Source: Parathalassolituus penaei
GTDB lineage: Bacteria; Pseudomonadota; Gammaproteobacteria; Pseudomonadales; Oceanobacteraceae
Assembly (NCBI RefSeq): GCF_026626885.1
Contig: NZ_JAPNOA010000058.1
Location: forward strand, 41,910 to 105,909
Direction: 5' to 3'
DNA length: 64,000 bases
In this document: positions 38,884-47,508 of the stretch, piece by piece
Position numbering within the stretch: the first letter of the stretch is position 1
Layout of the letters: the number at the start of each line of letters is the position of its first letter
The notes under the pieces: model-generated
Databases searched by the model: none
What the model was told of the DNA's origin: nothing
Seen by the model: only the letters and a program-made list of their open reading frames with translations
Made by a program: the position numbers and the translations under genes

Positions 38884-41223
38884 TCAGAACTCGTATTCAA
38901 CGGTCAGCTGGGCGTTACGGGCATCACCAATGTAGGCGAAGGAACCGCTGCGGTAAGCCGCCAGGTAGTAATCCTTGTCGGTTACGTTCTTGATGTTCAG
39001 ACGGGTGTTGAGCTGTTCGCTGAAGCGGTAGCTGGCGAAGGCATCAAACACAGTCCAGGCCGGCAGGTGCCGTGTAGAGGCTGGGCTGTCAGGCTGACCG
39101 GCATACACTTCGCTGGAGTGGGTGGCAGTACCACCGAAGCTGAAGGCATCGGTTGCCTGGTAACGCAGCTGGGCAAAACCGGAGCGGTTGGCGAAGTTGG
39201 CCAGACGGCCGCCAATGCTGGCTTCAGTGGCGCTGTCGGTCACTTCAGAACGCATCAGAGCGAAACCGAACTGGGTGCTCAGACGGCTGGTGAGGTTACC
39301 GGTCAGACCGATTTCACCACCCTGTACACGGTTGGCGCCGGTGTTCAGCTGACCTGCAGACTCATAACCGGTGCTGTCAGCGGCCTGTTCCATCACATCA
39401 CGTTTGTCGATACGGAACAGCGCGGCAGTCGCCAGCAGTTTTTCGTCCATCAGGTTCCATTTGGTACCCAGCTCGTAGTTGCGGGTTTTCTCTGGCTTGC
39501 TGCCCGTCACAATGGTGGAGTCACCACACAGACCGCCGTAACCACAGCTGCTGCCAACGTCGGACTCACCACCGTTGATGTTGGCCGCAGAGCTGACGGT
39601 TGCATACACGTTGCCTTCGTCAGTGATCTGGTAGCTGGCACCGATATGGCCGTTCCACAGGGTATCGCTGTAGGCGTAAGGGGTTTTCACCAGGGTGCTG
39701 GTGGACTGGATGACGTTGCGGTAGTCGAACTGGTCAGCACGGATACCACCAAACACACTCAGTTCGTCGGTAACGTCAATGGTGTCCATTACGTACAGAG
39801 AGAGTGTGGTGATCTGGTAGTTGGAGTCCCAGGTGCCCTTGCTGATATCACGCTGGCGCAGGCTGTTGATGTTATCCACTACGTCGCCGTTGCCATCGAG
39901 CAGACAGTAACCCGCCGCTGCACCACCACGGCCTGCAACGATACAGTTGCTGGTGCCGGTATCGGTGGCGGTGTACACACCGTTCAGCACGTCGTGTTTG
40001 GAGTATTCTCCACCCACAACAAACGCGTGATCCATACCGCCAATGTCGGCGTCGATATAGGCGTTCAGCTGGTTGGCGAAGTATTCCACTTCCTGCCAGC
40101 CTTGGTGGCTACTGGTGGAAATGGTGGCAACACCCGGTGCTTCGGTATCGGTAGCATGACGGGTAGTGCCGTTGGCACCGGTCACGAAGTAACCGTTGTT
40201 GGTGGTACCGTGACGCATGGCGTTGGTGACTTTAACGTCGTCGTTAACGTCGTACTCGGCACGCAGGGTGACGGTATCAACGCGGGACTTCTGAAAGTCC
40301 TCATCCTGAACATAAACCGGAATATCATCGTTTGGTCGACCAGTGGTGCTATCGATGTAGCTGCCGAGATCCGGGTGGTCAAACGCCTGCAGGTGGTAGT
40401 AGTCGGCCACCACTTTCAGGTCGTCGGTGGCTTGCAGGGCACCGGACAGCGCCAGACCGTTACGTTCCTTGTCGGCCGGGGCACGATCAGGCACTTCGGT
40501 GTAGGAGTGCAGAACGTTGGCACGTACGGCGGCTTCGTCATTGATACGAACGTTGCTGTCGAGGCTGGCACGACGGTAGTCGTCGGTACCAACACCAGCG
40601 CTGACCTTGTTGAAGTCGTACTCGGTGCTGGCTTGCTTGGTAATGCTGTTGATGGCACCACCGGTTGAACCACGGCCAGCGAAGGTCGCGCTTGGGCCCT
40701 TGGTCACTTCAACCTGTTCGGTCGCGAAGCTTTCACGGGTGGTCATACCTGGGTCTTTCAGGCCATCAACAAATACGTCGGAACGGGCTTCATGGCCACG
40801 CACAACGTAACGGTCACCGAAGGCGTTACCGTTTTCACCGGTGCCCAGGCTGATACCTGGCTGGGCTGCCAGAATATCCTTGAGGTCGGTACGGCCGGAT
40901 TCCTGGATCTGGGTCTGGGTCAGAACGGTAATGGTCTGCGGTGTTTCTGCCAGCGGTTTGACGTGACGGGCGTCACCGGAAACCTTGGCCTTGTATGGCG
41001 CGCCAGCTTCGGCGTAAGGGTTGGTATCCAGGGTGCGCTCTTCGATCTGCATGGTGTCCAGCATGATCGGTTCTTCATCGGCGGCGTGGGCCTGTGGCAT
41101 CAGCAGGGCACCGGCCAGAATGGCAGGTACACCCAGCAGAGCCTGAGCCTGGGAAACGGCGGATGCCTGGATAACGGCCTTGCGCAGCGTCAGGGTACGC
41201 TGGCTGTTGCTCTTGTCGCTCAT
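38884..41223 (-). CDS. TonB-dependent catecholate siderophore receptor (Fiu/PiuA type)
   Basis: This is a 779-residue outer membrane receptor. A long signal region (1-47, ending MPQAHA) is followed by a TonB box-like DTMQIEER. The plug (about 80-200) has LAETPQTITVLTQTQIQESG, RYVVRGHEARSDVFVDGLKD and the VEVTKGPSATFAGRGSTGGA element. The barrel ends in AQLTVEYEF with a terminal Phe. The plug sequence and the neighbouring piuC and exbBD-tonB favour a catecholate ferri-siderophore substrate (inference). It follows tonB by 13 bp, under the Fur box at 43782. Confidence 0.92.
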   Translation of the reverse strand: MSDKSNSQRTLTLRKAVIQASAVSQAQALLGVPAILAGALLMPQAHAADEEPIMLDTMQIEERTLDTNPYAEAGAPYKAKVSGDARHVKPLAETPQTITVLTQTQIQESGRTDLKDILAAQPGISLGTGENGNAFGDRYVVRGHEARSDVFVDGLKDPGMTTRESFATEQVEVTKGPSATFAGRGSTGGAINSITKQASTEYDFNKVSAGVGTDDYRRASLDSNVRINDEAAVRANVLHSYTEVPDRAPADKERNGLALSGALQATDDLKVVADYYHLQAFDHPDLGSYIDSTTGRPNDDIPVYVQDEDFQKSRVDTVTLRAEYDVNDDVKVTNAMRHGTTNNGYFVTGANGTTRHATDTEAPGVATISTSSHQGWQEVEYFANQLNAYIDADIGGMDHAFVVGGEYSKHDVLNGVYTATDTGTSNCIVAGRGGAAAGYCLLDGNGDVVDNINSLRQRDISKGTWDSNYQITTLSLYVMDTIDVTDELSVFGGIRADQFDYRNVIQSTSTLVKTPYAYSDTLWNGHIGASYQITDEGNVYATVSSAANINGGESDVGSSCGYGGLCGDSTIVTGSKPEKTRNYELGTKWNLMDEKLLATAALFRIDKRDVMEQAADSTGYESAGQLNTGANRVQGGEIGLTGNLTSRLSTQFGFALMRSEVTDSATEASIGGRLANFANRSGFAQLRYQATDAFSFGGTATHSSEVYAGQPDSPASTRHLPAWTVFDAFASYRFSEQLNTRLNIKNVTDKDYYLAAYRSGSFAYIGDARNAQLTVEYEF

Positions 41224-41236
41224 ACGAATTCCTTGC

Positions 41237-42121
41237 TTAGTCCTTGTAGGAGTTATTGGTAATCAGTGAGTACTCAACGGGAATGACCAGTGGCAGCTGA
41301 TCGCGTCCTGGATAAAAATCATCCGGCACTTCCGGCAGTGGGCTGGCAGCCTTGAGCATGTCGAGGGCTGCGTTATCCAGTTCCGGGTGTCCTGAGGATT
41401 GGTAAATCCGTGCACTCAACACTTCACCCTTACGGTTGATGCTGAACTGCAGTTTGACGACGCCTTCCTGTTTGTTCTTACGGGCAGTGGTCGGGTAGAC
41501 CTGATACTGGTTCAGCCAGCGCATCAGCTGACTGATGTAGTTCTTGCCCTTGCCAGCTTTACCGCCAGCACTTTTGTGATCGCCACGGCCAGAGCCTTTG
41601 ACCTGTGCATCACTGGCTGCCGCCGGTTTTGCATCCGTGGCGGTGGCAGCGTTAACCGGTACTGGCGCAGGGGCCGGTTGCGCAACCTCTGCGGGTTGTG
41701 GGGCAACGGCTTCGGCCTGGGCCACCTGATAGGTGGCTTCTGGTGCGACCGGTGTTTCGACTACTGGAATCGGTGGTGCTTTGGCGACCACGGGTTCCGG
41801 TTGTTTCGGTTTTTTCACCACGTCCGGTTTGGGTTTGACCGGCTCTGGTTTTTTCACCGGTTTGGGCGGCTGTGGTTTGGGCGGCTGTGGTTTGGGTGGT
41901 TCCGGTTTTACGTCCGGTTCCGCAGGCTTTTCGCCCAGCTTTTTGATGGAGTCAGCAAACGAACCCGCCTGACCGAGGCCAACTTCCAGACCGTTAAAAC
42001 CATCACCTTCCGCGTCTCCGGAATCTTCCAGAGTTGGGCTGGCCAGTGCCCAGTTAAGGGCAGCGGCATGGAAGGCAACGGCGAGCCCGAGAATCAGGGT
42101 GCGACGCAACAGTGTTTTCAT
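41237..42121 (-). CDS. tonB: TonB energy-transducing protein
   Basis: TonB spans the periplasm and passes energy from ExbB/ExbD to outer membrane receptors. The 294-residue protein has an N-terminal membrane anchor (about 8-28). A Pro/Lys-rich rod (about 65-115, runs of PKPQPP and KPEPVKP) follows, then a low-complexity Ala/Gln stretch and the C-terminal TonB domain (about 200-294, LMRWLNQYQVYPTTAR, VKLQFSINRKGEV). YP in that domain is the family signature. It overlaps the upstream exbD by four bases. Confidence 0.93.
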   Translation of the reverse strand: MKTLLRRTLILGLAVAFHAAALNWALASPTLEDSGDAEGDGFNGLEVGLGQAGSFADSIKKLGEKPAEPDVKPEPPKPQPPKPQPPKPVKKPEPVKPKPDVVKKPKQPEPVVAKAPPIPVVETPVAPEATYQVAQAEAVAPQPAEVAQPAPAPVPVNAATATDAKPAAASDAQVKGSGRGDHKSAGGKAGKGKNYISQLMRWLNQYQVYPTTARKNKQEGVVKLQFSINRKGEVLSARIYQSSGHPELDNAALDMLKAASPLPEVPDDFYPGRDQLPLVIPVEYSLITNNSYKD

Positions 42122-42603
42122 GCGTGTGGCACTCCTTCGGCCGTGGCGCTGCTGTCAGCGGGCAGCGTTGCCGCTGGCAAATCACTGTCGGCTGGCATTT
42201 CGGCATACAGACGCAGTGAGCCCGGAGCGAACTGGCGCAGCAGCGTCAGCGCCGGTTCGAGATCGGCAGCTCGAGTCTGCTGGTCGGCAAACAGGGCGAT
42301 GGCGAGACTGTGTGGGTCTTGCTGTTCCTGCAGCCAGCTTTCCAGCGTGCTGTTATCAACCGCTTCGCCGTTCAGACGCATCTGGCCATCGGCACTGACT
42401 TCCAGACGGATCGTGTCACTGCTTTCCGGCTTGCTCAGCTCGGCTTTGGGCAGTTTCAGGCTGGCATCCGGCATGGCGCGGATCTGACCGGCCACCATGA
42501 AGAAAATCAGCAGCAGGAACACGATGTTGATCAGCGGGATCATGTTGTCGTCGCTGTTACGGCTTTTTTTAGCGGGCAGCAAACCGTTACTGGTGTTGAG
42601 CAT
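42118..42603 (-). CDS. exbD: ExbD-like biopolymer transport protein (second copy)
   Basis: This is a 161-residue inner membrane protein. A single helix (about 22-42) has the ExbD pattern MIPLINIVFLLLIFFMVAGQ, but the usual LID Asp is replaced by Asn 26 (NI), a key position for proton coupling. A periplasmic domain follows. It overlaps the first exbD by 17 bp and tonB by 4 bp. Having two exbD genes in one operon occurs in other TonB systems; this copy may be a structural partner. Confidence 0.88.
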   Translation of the reverse strand: MLNTSNGLLPAKKSRNSDDNMIPLINIVFLLLIFFMVAGQIRAMPDASLKLPKAELSKPESSDTIRLEVSADGQMRLNGEAVDNSTLESWLQEQQDPHSLAIALFADQQTRAADLEPALTLLRQFAPGSLRLYAEMPADSDLPAATLPADSSATAEGVPHA

Positions 42604-43057
42604 CTGTCTTCTCCGCTACCGCGGTCGGTTCTTCGGCTGGCAGGCTCTGACCCAGGGTCAGGCCCGGCAGGTTCAGGGTGCCAAGGCGTGCCATGCTGTC
42701 GACGATGCGCTGTACCACAACGTCGGCTTCCGGAATCACAACCAGCGCGCGGGCGTTATCAATCGCAACCACCGCGGCATCCAGATCGATAAAGTCCTGG
42801 CTGGCCGGAGCTGACTTGCTGGTATCACCACCATTGCTGGCCAACATCAGGCTGCCATCGTTTTTCAGCACCAGCAGTTGTGGTGGCGGAGCATCCTGAC
42901 TGGCTACATGGCTGGCGGCCTTGCTATCGAGCGGCAACACCACCCACTGGCTGAAACTGGATGTCAGCATGAAAAACATCAGCAGGATGAACACGACATC
43001 AATCAGGGCCGTCAGGCTGATGGGCTTGGCCCGACGGGCCGGCATCAGGGCATTCAT
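42587..43057 (-). CDS. exbD: ExbD biopolymer transport protein (first copy)
   Basis: This is a 156-residue inner membrane protein with one helix (about 15-36, ISLTALIDVVFILLMFFMLT). It includes the conserved membrane Asp (LID, Asp 19) that carries protons in the ExbB/ExbD motor. A periplasmic domain of about 110 residues follows. It overlaps exbB by 4 bp and the second exbD by 17 bp. Confidence 0.93.
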   Translation of the reverse strand: MNALMPARRAKPISLTALIDVVFILLMFFMLTSSFSQWVVLPLDSKAASHVASQDAPPPQLLVLKNDGSLMLASNGGDTSKSAPASQDFIDLDAAVVAIDNARALVVIPEADVVVQRIVDSMARLGTLNLPGLTLGQSLPAEEPTAVAEKTDAQHQ

Positions 43058-43758
43058 GCACGACGTACCTGACCGGAAGTGGCGGCGCTGATACCGGCTT
43101 CATGGCGCTGGCCAAACAGGTGAAACAGCTGTTCCATGATGTCGAGAGCGGCGTTGGCTTCGCGCTCGGCACCGCGCTCAAAGGCGCTATGGATCAGGGA
43201 AACCGGAATGGCGATGGCCAGACCAACGGCAGTGGTGAGCAGGGCTTGCCAGATACCACCGGACAGAACCGACGGATCTACCTGGGAACCGGCCGCTTCC
43301 ATGGAGCGGAAGGCTTCAATCATGCCCAGTACCGTACCGAACAGACCCATCAGTGGTGCCAGGTTGGCGATCACTTCCAGAGGGCGCAGGCCCATGGTCA
43401 TCTGGTTCAGTGCCTTACGGGCCAGACGCATGCTTTCTTCACGCACATCTGCCATGGCTACGCCGGTTTGGGAAACTTCCAGCACAGCGGCCATGGCTTG
43501 CAGGCGAGGGGAGCGACGGTTGCGCAACAGCAGCAGGGCTTCGTTACGTTCCTTGAGGCCGCTGTTCTGACGCAGCTGTTCGAGGGTCTGGTCGGCCAGC
43601 CGCTGGCTGTTGCGTCCATAACCCGCCAGTTCCCAGAGTTTGGCGAGGATCAGACAGGTCGCGACCACTGACATCAGCAGCATCAGGCCTGAAACCGGGC
43701 CACCGATGGCGGCAAGGAAAGATTCGAAAAGTTCCACGGATGTGTCCTCATGGGTCAA
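43054..43758 (-). CDS. exbB: ExbB/TolQ-type motor protein
   Basis: ExbB forms the pentameric proton channel that drives TonB. The 234-residue protein has a first helix at about 22-42 (GLMLLMSVVATCLILAKLW), a cytosolic domain and two more helices (about 135-155 and 175-200). The conserved LGLFGTVLGMI-type motif is present (LAPLMGLFGTVLGMIEAF), as is ALLTTAVGLAIAIPVSL. It is the first gene of the operon, with a Fur box 24 bp upstream. Confidence 0.94.
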   Translation of the reverse strand: MTHEDTSVELFESFLAAIGGPVSGLMLLMSVVATCLILAKLWELAGYGRNSQRLADQTLEQLRQNSGLKERNEALLLLRNRRSPRLQAMAAVLEVSQTGVAMADVREESMRLARKALNQMTMGLRPLEVIANLAPLMGLFGTVLGMIEAFRSMEAAGSQVDPSVLSGGIWQALLTTAVGLAIAIPVSLIHSAFERGAEREANAALDIMEQLFHLFGQRHEAGISAATSGQVRRA

Positions 43759-43781
43759 ATTTTGGCAAACAATAATCTAAA

Positions 43782-43796
43782 TGATAACGACTATCA
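43782..43796 (-). promoter_or_regulatory. Fur box of the exbB-tonB-receptor operon
   Basis: On the minus strand TGATAGTCGTTATCA matches the 7-1-7 Fur consensus TGATAAT-N-ATTATCA at 12 of 14 positions. It lies 24 bp upstream of exbB. Iron repression of the whole operon down to piuC is inferred. Confidence 0.8.
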
Positions 43797-44013
43797 AATG
43801 TTGATGTTAAAAAATTTCATTCCTATATGTGTGATGCCAAATTGTCGTGAGTGGACGTCAGGGAGCAGCGACTGCTGACGCGTTGGCACAGACGTGCAGG
43901 GCATTGTCAGTAATGCAGCCAAATGTCGTGTTTATGCGGGGTTGTGTGGTTATTATCCCGGTCCCGGCCGTGTTGCAGCGGCCTGAAACAGTGGTAAAAC
44001 CCGGAGGTGATGT

Positions 44014-44334
44014 GTGTTTGCGGGAATGGTGATCAAGGGGCTGATGGCCTTTATCGACAAAAAGCTGGGTGACGCTGGCAAGGTGCTGGATCTGCAGCTC
44101 GACAAGGACAAACGCAGCATGCGCATGACGTTGCAACTGCATGGTGAAGCGGAAGCTCTGGAAGTGGCCTTGCTGGACTACTCGCTGGAGCAGGAAGGTA
44201 ATGTCACCCGCCTGAATTTCGGCCGAGTAGAACTGTCGCGTCCCTGGATGCAGTCTTTGCTAAATCACTATCTGCCTAAGCCGGGAGTGGTGGTTCCGGA
44301 AAAATACGCTTCGATGTTAGGTATGTTGCTGTAA
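44014..44334 (+). CDS. Conserved-looking small protein of unknown function
   Basis: This 106-residue protein without a signal peptide starts at GTG 44014 behind GGAGG. The N-terminus is amphipathic (MVIKGLMAFIDKKLGDAGKV). Then come alternating hydrophobic residues suggesting a small beta domain (MRMTLQLHGEAEALEVALLD, LNFGRVELSRPWM). Coding character and ribosome site support a real gene. I do not recognise the family. It stands alone, between the Fur-controlled operon and the nested MITEs. Confidence 0.65.
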   Translation: MFAGMVIKGLMAFIDKKLGDAGKVLDLQLDKDKRSMRMTLQLHGEAEALEVALLDYSLEQEGNVTRLNFGRVELSRPWMQSLLNHYLPKPGVVVPEKYASMLGMLL

Positions 44335-44351
44335 GCGGTTCTCCTTCTCTG

Positions 44352-44848
44352 AGGACTCTCTGAATCACTCGGTGCCCGCCACGGCTTATTGGGATGGTGA
44401 TGAATCACGAAGCCGGTTTGATGGCCCTTTTGTCTAGGGACCCTCTGAATAACTCGGTGCCCGCTCTGGCTTATCGGGATGGTGATGAATCACGAAGCCG
44501 GTTTGATGGCATAGCGGGCTACGTCGAAAACCGGCGACACCGAGTCATCACCATCCCGAAAGCCCCAAAGGGCGCGGGCTGCAGCGCATTTGAGCGGTGT
44601 TGACGAACTTGAAAAGGACCCGGCCAGGTTGGTTCGTCATTTCGCTGCGTTCGTCGCCTTGCTCACACGCGCTGCAGCACTCGCGCAGAGCTGTGCAGAG
44701 TTATTCAGAGTGTCCCTAAGTCCTGGGGGCTACGTGAAAAACCGGCGACACCGGGCCATCACCATCCCGAAAGCCTCGAAGGGCGCGCACGACTGCATGG
44801 ATAAAGGTGCCAGAGCCGAGAGCTGTGCAGAATTATTCAGAGTGTCCC
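44352..44848. mobile_element. Older MITE interrupted by a second copy
   Basis: The left part (44352-44435) and right part (44718-44848) together resemble one diverged MITE, starting GGACTCTCTGAATCACTC and ending GAATTATTCAGAGTGTCCC. The join point corresponds to the uninterrupted sequence in the copy at 34353. The following 410 bp up to bcsA hold no gene I can support and should contain the bcs promoter. Confidence 0.75.
44436..44717. mobile_element. MITE, copy 2 (inserted within an older copy)
   Basis: This 282-bp element has 20-bp terminal inverted repeats that differ at one position (AGGGACCCTCTGAATAACTC and the complement of AGGGACACTCTGAATAACTC). The element proper starts at GGGAC, with TA on each side: CTA before and TAAG after. 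This looks like a TA target duplication, as made by IS630-like and some IS5-like transposases. Confidence 0.85.
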
Positions 44849-45258
44849 AGGCTGAAGTGACAAAACAGTGTGATCGTTATCTGTTACTTCGGCGTTCAAT
44901 GCCGTCAGTTGTGACTGGCAGCCCCGGACAAACGGTCTAGACTCAGGATTGAATCAGTCAGTTGGCCTTCTGTCAGTTGATCGCAAAATCGTCTGACAAT
45001 ACCCTGTCTGAAGGTGATGTATTCTTTATATTCAGGTAAACGTGCCGATCAACCTGAATAAATAAGAATGCCATATCAAGAATGCTGGCTATTGCCTGGT
45101 GTCGAAGTTCTGCATTGATACTTCTAAAAACAGGTTTGGCTGATATACTCGGCCGCCGGATCAGGATGAACGTGAAAATTATTAGCATCCAGCAGGGTGC
45201 TATCATGTTGCAGGTCCATGGGCTAATCCCCTGAATGTACTGGTCACAGGAGGTTGCA

Positions 45259-47508
45259 GTGCTGTCCCGATTACCAGGCTGGGCAATCGCTGTTCTTGGC
45301 GTTCTTGCCATTGCCGCCACTCTTTACATAGCTCAACTGCGCGTTGACACCGGAGCGCAGGCTGCACTGGCTTACGGCCTTGTTGTAATTGTGATTCTGT
45401 TGCGCAAGCTCGAGGATCGCGAAACCCGCAAGGGCGAACAGGGATCGATCGACAGTCGAAACCTCTATCGTATATTAATTTTAATAACTGCATTTTTTGT
45501 TTCCATGCGTTATTTCGCCTGGCGTCAGCAGGAAACTATTACCTATTACGATCTGCCCAGTTTTATCTGTATGATTATTCTGTTCATGGCCGAATTCTAC
45601 GGTATTGTTATTTCCTTTCTTGGTAGTTTTGTAAATATTCAGGGGCGCCGTCGAAAACATATTCCGGTACCTGCTGATCCGGACAAGATTCCCACGGTTG
45701 ATATCCTGATCCCGTCGTATAACGAACCTCAGGAAATGCTTGAAATCACGATCATAGCGGCATTGCAGATCGATTATCCCAAAGACAAACTGAATGTCTG
45801 CCTGTGTGACGACGGTGGAACCGTAGCGCGTCGTAACTCTGATGACCCTGAACGTCGGCGCACCTCGCAGGAACGTCATGATACGTTAAAAGCCATGTGT
45901 GAACGTCTGGGTGCAACTTACCTGACTCGTGAAAAGAACAACCACGCCAAGGCTGGTAACGTAAACGCGGCACTGGCCAATACCAACGGCGAGTTTGTTC
46001 TCATTCTGGATGCCGACCACGTGCCTACGCAGGATATTCTGCAGCGTACGGTGGGGATTGCGGTGAACGATCCGAAGATATTCCTGGTTCAGACTCCGCA
46101 CTTTTTTATTAACCCTGACCCTATCGAAAAGAACCTCGAAACCTACGGCAAGATGCCAGGTGAAAACGAAATGTTTTATGGGGTAATTCAGGAAGGTCTG
46201 GATTTCTGGGACGCATCGTTTTTCTGTGGTTCGGCAGCCCTTATTCGTCGTAAGTACCTGATGGAAGTAGGTGGTATTTCGGGTGACTCGATCACGGAGG
46301 ACGCCGAAACCGCGTTCCTTCTGCATGCTCGCGGGTACCGTAGTGCTTATGTTAACCGCCCGATGGTTGCCGGTTTGCAGCCAGAAACCTATTCCGGTTT
46401 TGTGGTACAGCGGATGCGCTGGGCGCAAGGCATGGTGCAGATTTTTATTCTGAAGAACCCTTTGTTATTCAAGGGGCTGCGGCCGTGGCAACGGCTTTGT
46501 TATACCAGTAGCTCAGGCTTCTGGTTTTTCCCGTTCGCACGGACGGTATTTCTGTTTGCGCCAGCAGCCTATCTGTTTTTTGGCCTCAAGATTTACGAGG
46601 CCAACATGACCGAGTTCTTTGCGTATGCAATACCTCACCTGCTTGGGGCTCTGATTGTCACCGATTACCTGTTTGGTCGTTACCGCTGGGCATTGGTATC
46701 AGAGTTATACGAGCTGATGCAGGCCTTGTATTCATTGCCAGCGATCATTGAGGTAATTCGCAGCCCCCGTTCACCCGAGTTTGCCGTAACTCCGAAAGGG
46801 GAGTTCCTTGAAGAGAACTTTATTACCTCTTTGGCTGGGCCTTTCTACTGGATGTTACTGTTTAATATCGCCTCCTTGTGCGCCGGTGTCGTTCGTTTGT
46901 TTGTGTTGCCACAGGATACGGACGTAATTCTGATCACCATGTTCTGGGAGATGTTTAACCTCTCGTTGCTGGTGTGTGCGATTGGTGCCCTGTACGAACT
47001 CAAACAGAGACGTGAAACGCCGCGGGTCAGTTCCGATATTCCGGCACTGCTGACAATTGATGGCAAGACCATTCCGGGGGTGGTGTCAGATATGTCGTCG
47101 GGTGGTCTGGGGTTGCGGGTGCGACCGCAATTTATCGACAGCCTTGGTGTGAGTATCAAAGGTCTGGAGATTGAAGTGCAGGCGTACAATTCGGCGCTCA
47201 AACGAGATGTAACCCTGCCGGGAACCATTACATCTGCTGTTTTGTTGCAATCCGGCCTGGTGCAAGTGGGGATGCAGGTTAACCTCGAAGAAATTGAACA
47301 CAAACGTTCGCTGGTCTCTCTGGTTTATGGTGATAGTGAGCGTTGGGTTGCCGAACGTGCTTCTCGTCAGCCAGACCTGCCAGTGAAAGAAACTTTGAAG
47401 ATTCTGTTCGGATCCGGGATTCGGTCTGCCAATGGCCACTTTCGGCACTGGTGGCGTGACACATGGAGTGCTGCCTCTCGGCGTCTGGCTGGGCAGCAGG
47501 AGCAATGA
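45259..47508 (+). CDS. bcsA: Cellulose synthase catalytic subunit BcsA
   Basis: BcsA polymerises UDP-glucose into cellulose and threads the chain through the inner membrane; cyclic-di-GMP activates it. The glycosyltransferase-2 domain shows CDDGG, the DAD motif (LILDADHVP), TED (DSITEDAETAF) and QRMRW. Membrane helices flank it on both sides. The C-terminal PilZ domain carries RETPR and DMSSGGLGLR, the cyclic-di-GMP binding signature. An ATG at 45235 gives a longer frame, but GTG 45259 has a perfect AGGAGG five bases upstream, so I chose it (749 residues). It heads bcsA-bcsB-bcsZ-bcsC. Confidence 0.95.
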   Translation: MLSRLPGWAIAVLGVLAIAATLYIAQLRVDTGAQAALAYGLVVIVILLRKLEDRETRKGEQGSIDSRNLYRILILITAFFVSMRYFAWRQQETITYYDLPSFICMIILFMAEFYGIVISFLGSFVNIQGRRRKHIPVPADPDKIPTVDILIPSYNEPQEMLEITIIAALQIDYPKDKLNVCLCDDGGTVARRNSDDPERRRTSQERHDTLKAMCERLGATYLTREKNNHAKAGNVNAALANTNGEFVLILDADHVPTQDILQRTVGIAVNDPKIFLVQTPHFFINPDPIEKNLETYGKMPGENEMFYGVIQEGLDFWDASFFCGSAALIRRKYLMEVGGISGDSITEDAETAFLLHARGYRSAYVNRPMVAGLQPETYSGFVVQRMRWAQGMVQIFILKNPLLFKGLRPWQRLCYTSSSGFWFFPFARTVFLFAPAAYLFFGLKIYEANMTEFFAYAIPHLLGALIVTDYLFGRYRWALVSELYELMQALYSLPAIIEVIRSPRSPEFAVTPKGEFLEENFITSLAGPFYWMLLFNIASLCAGVVRLFVLPQDTDVILITMFWEMFNLSLLVCAIGALYELKQRRETPRVSSDIPALLTIDGKTIPGVVSDMSSGGLGLRVRPQFIDSLGVSIKGLEIEVQAYNSALKRDVTLPGTITSAVLLQSGLVQVGMQVNLEEIEHKRSLVSLVYGDSERWVAERASRQPDLPVKETLKILFGSGIRSANGHFRHWWRDTWSAASRRLAGQQEQ

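Noticed and set aside
38635-40668. 677-codon open frame antisense to the siderophore receptor
   Set aside because: Valine/glycine-rich shadow of the receptor gene, without start signals or domain features.
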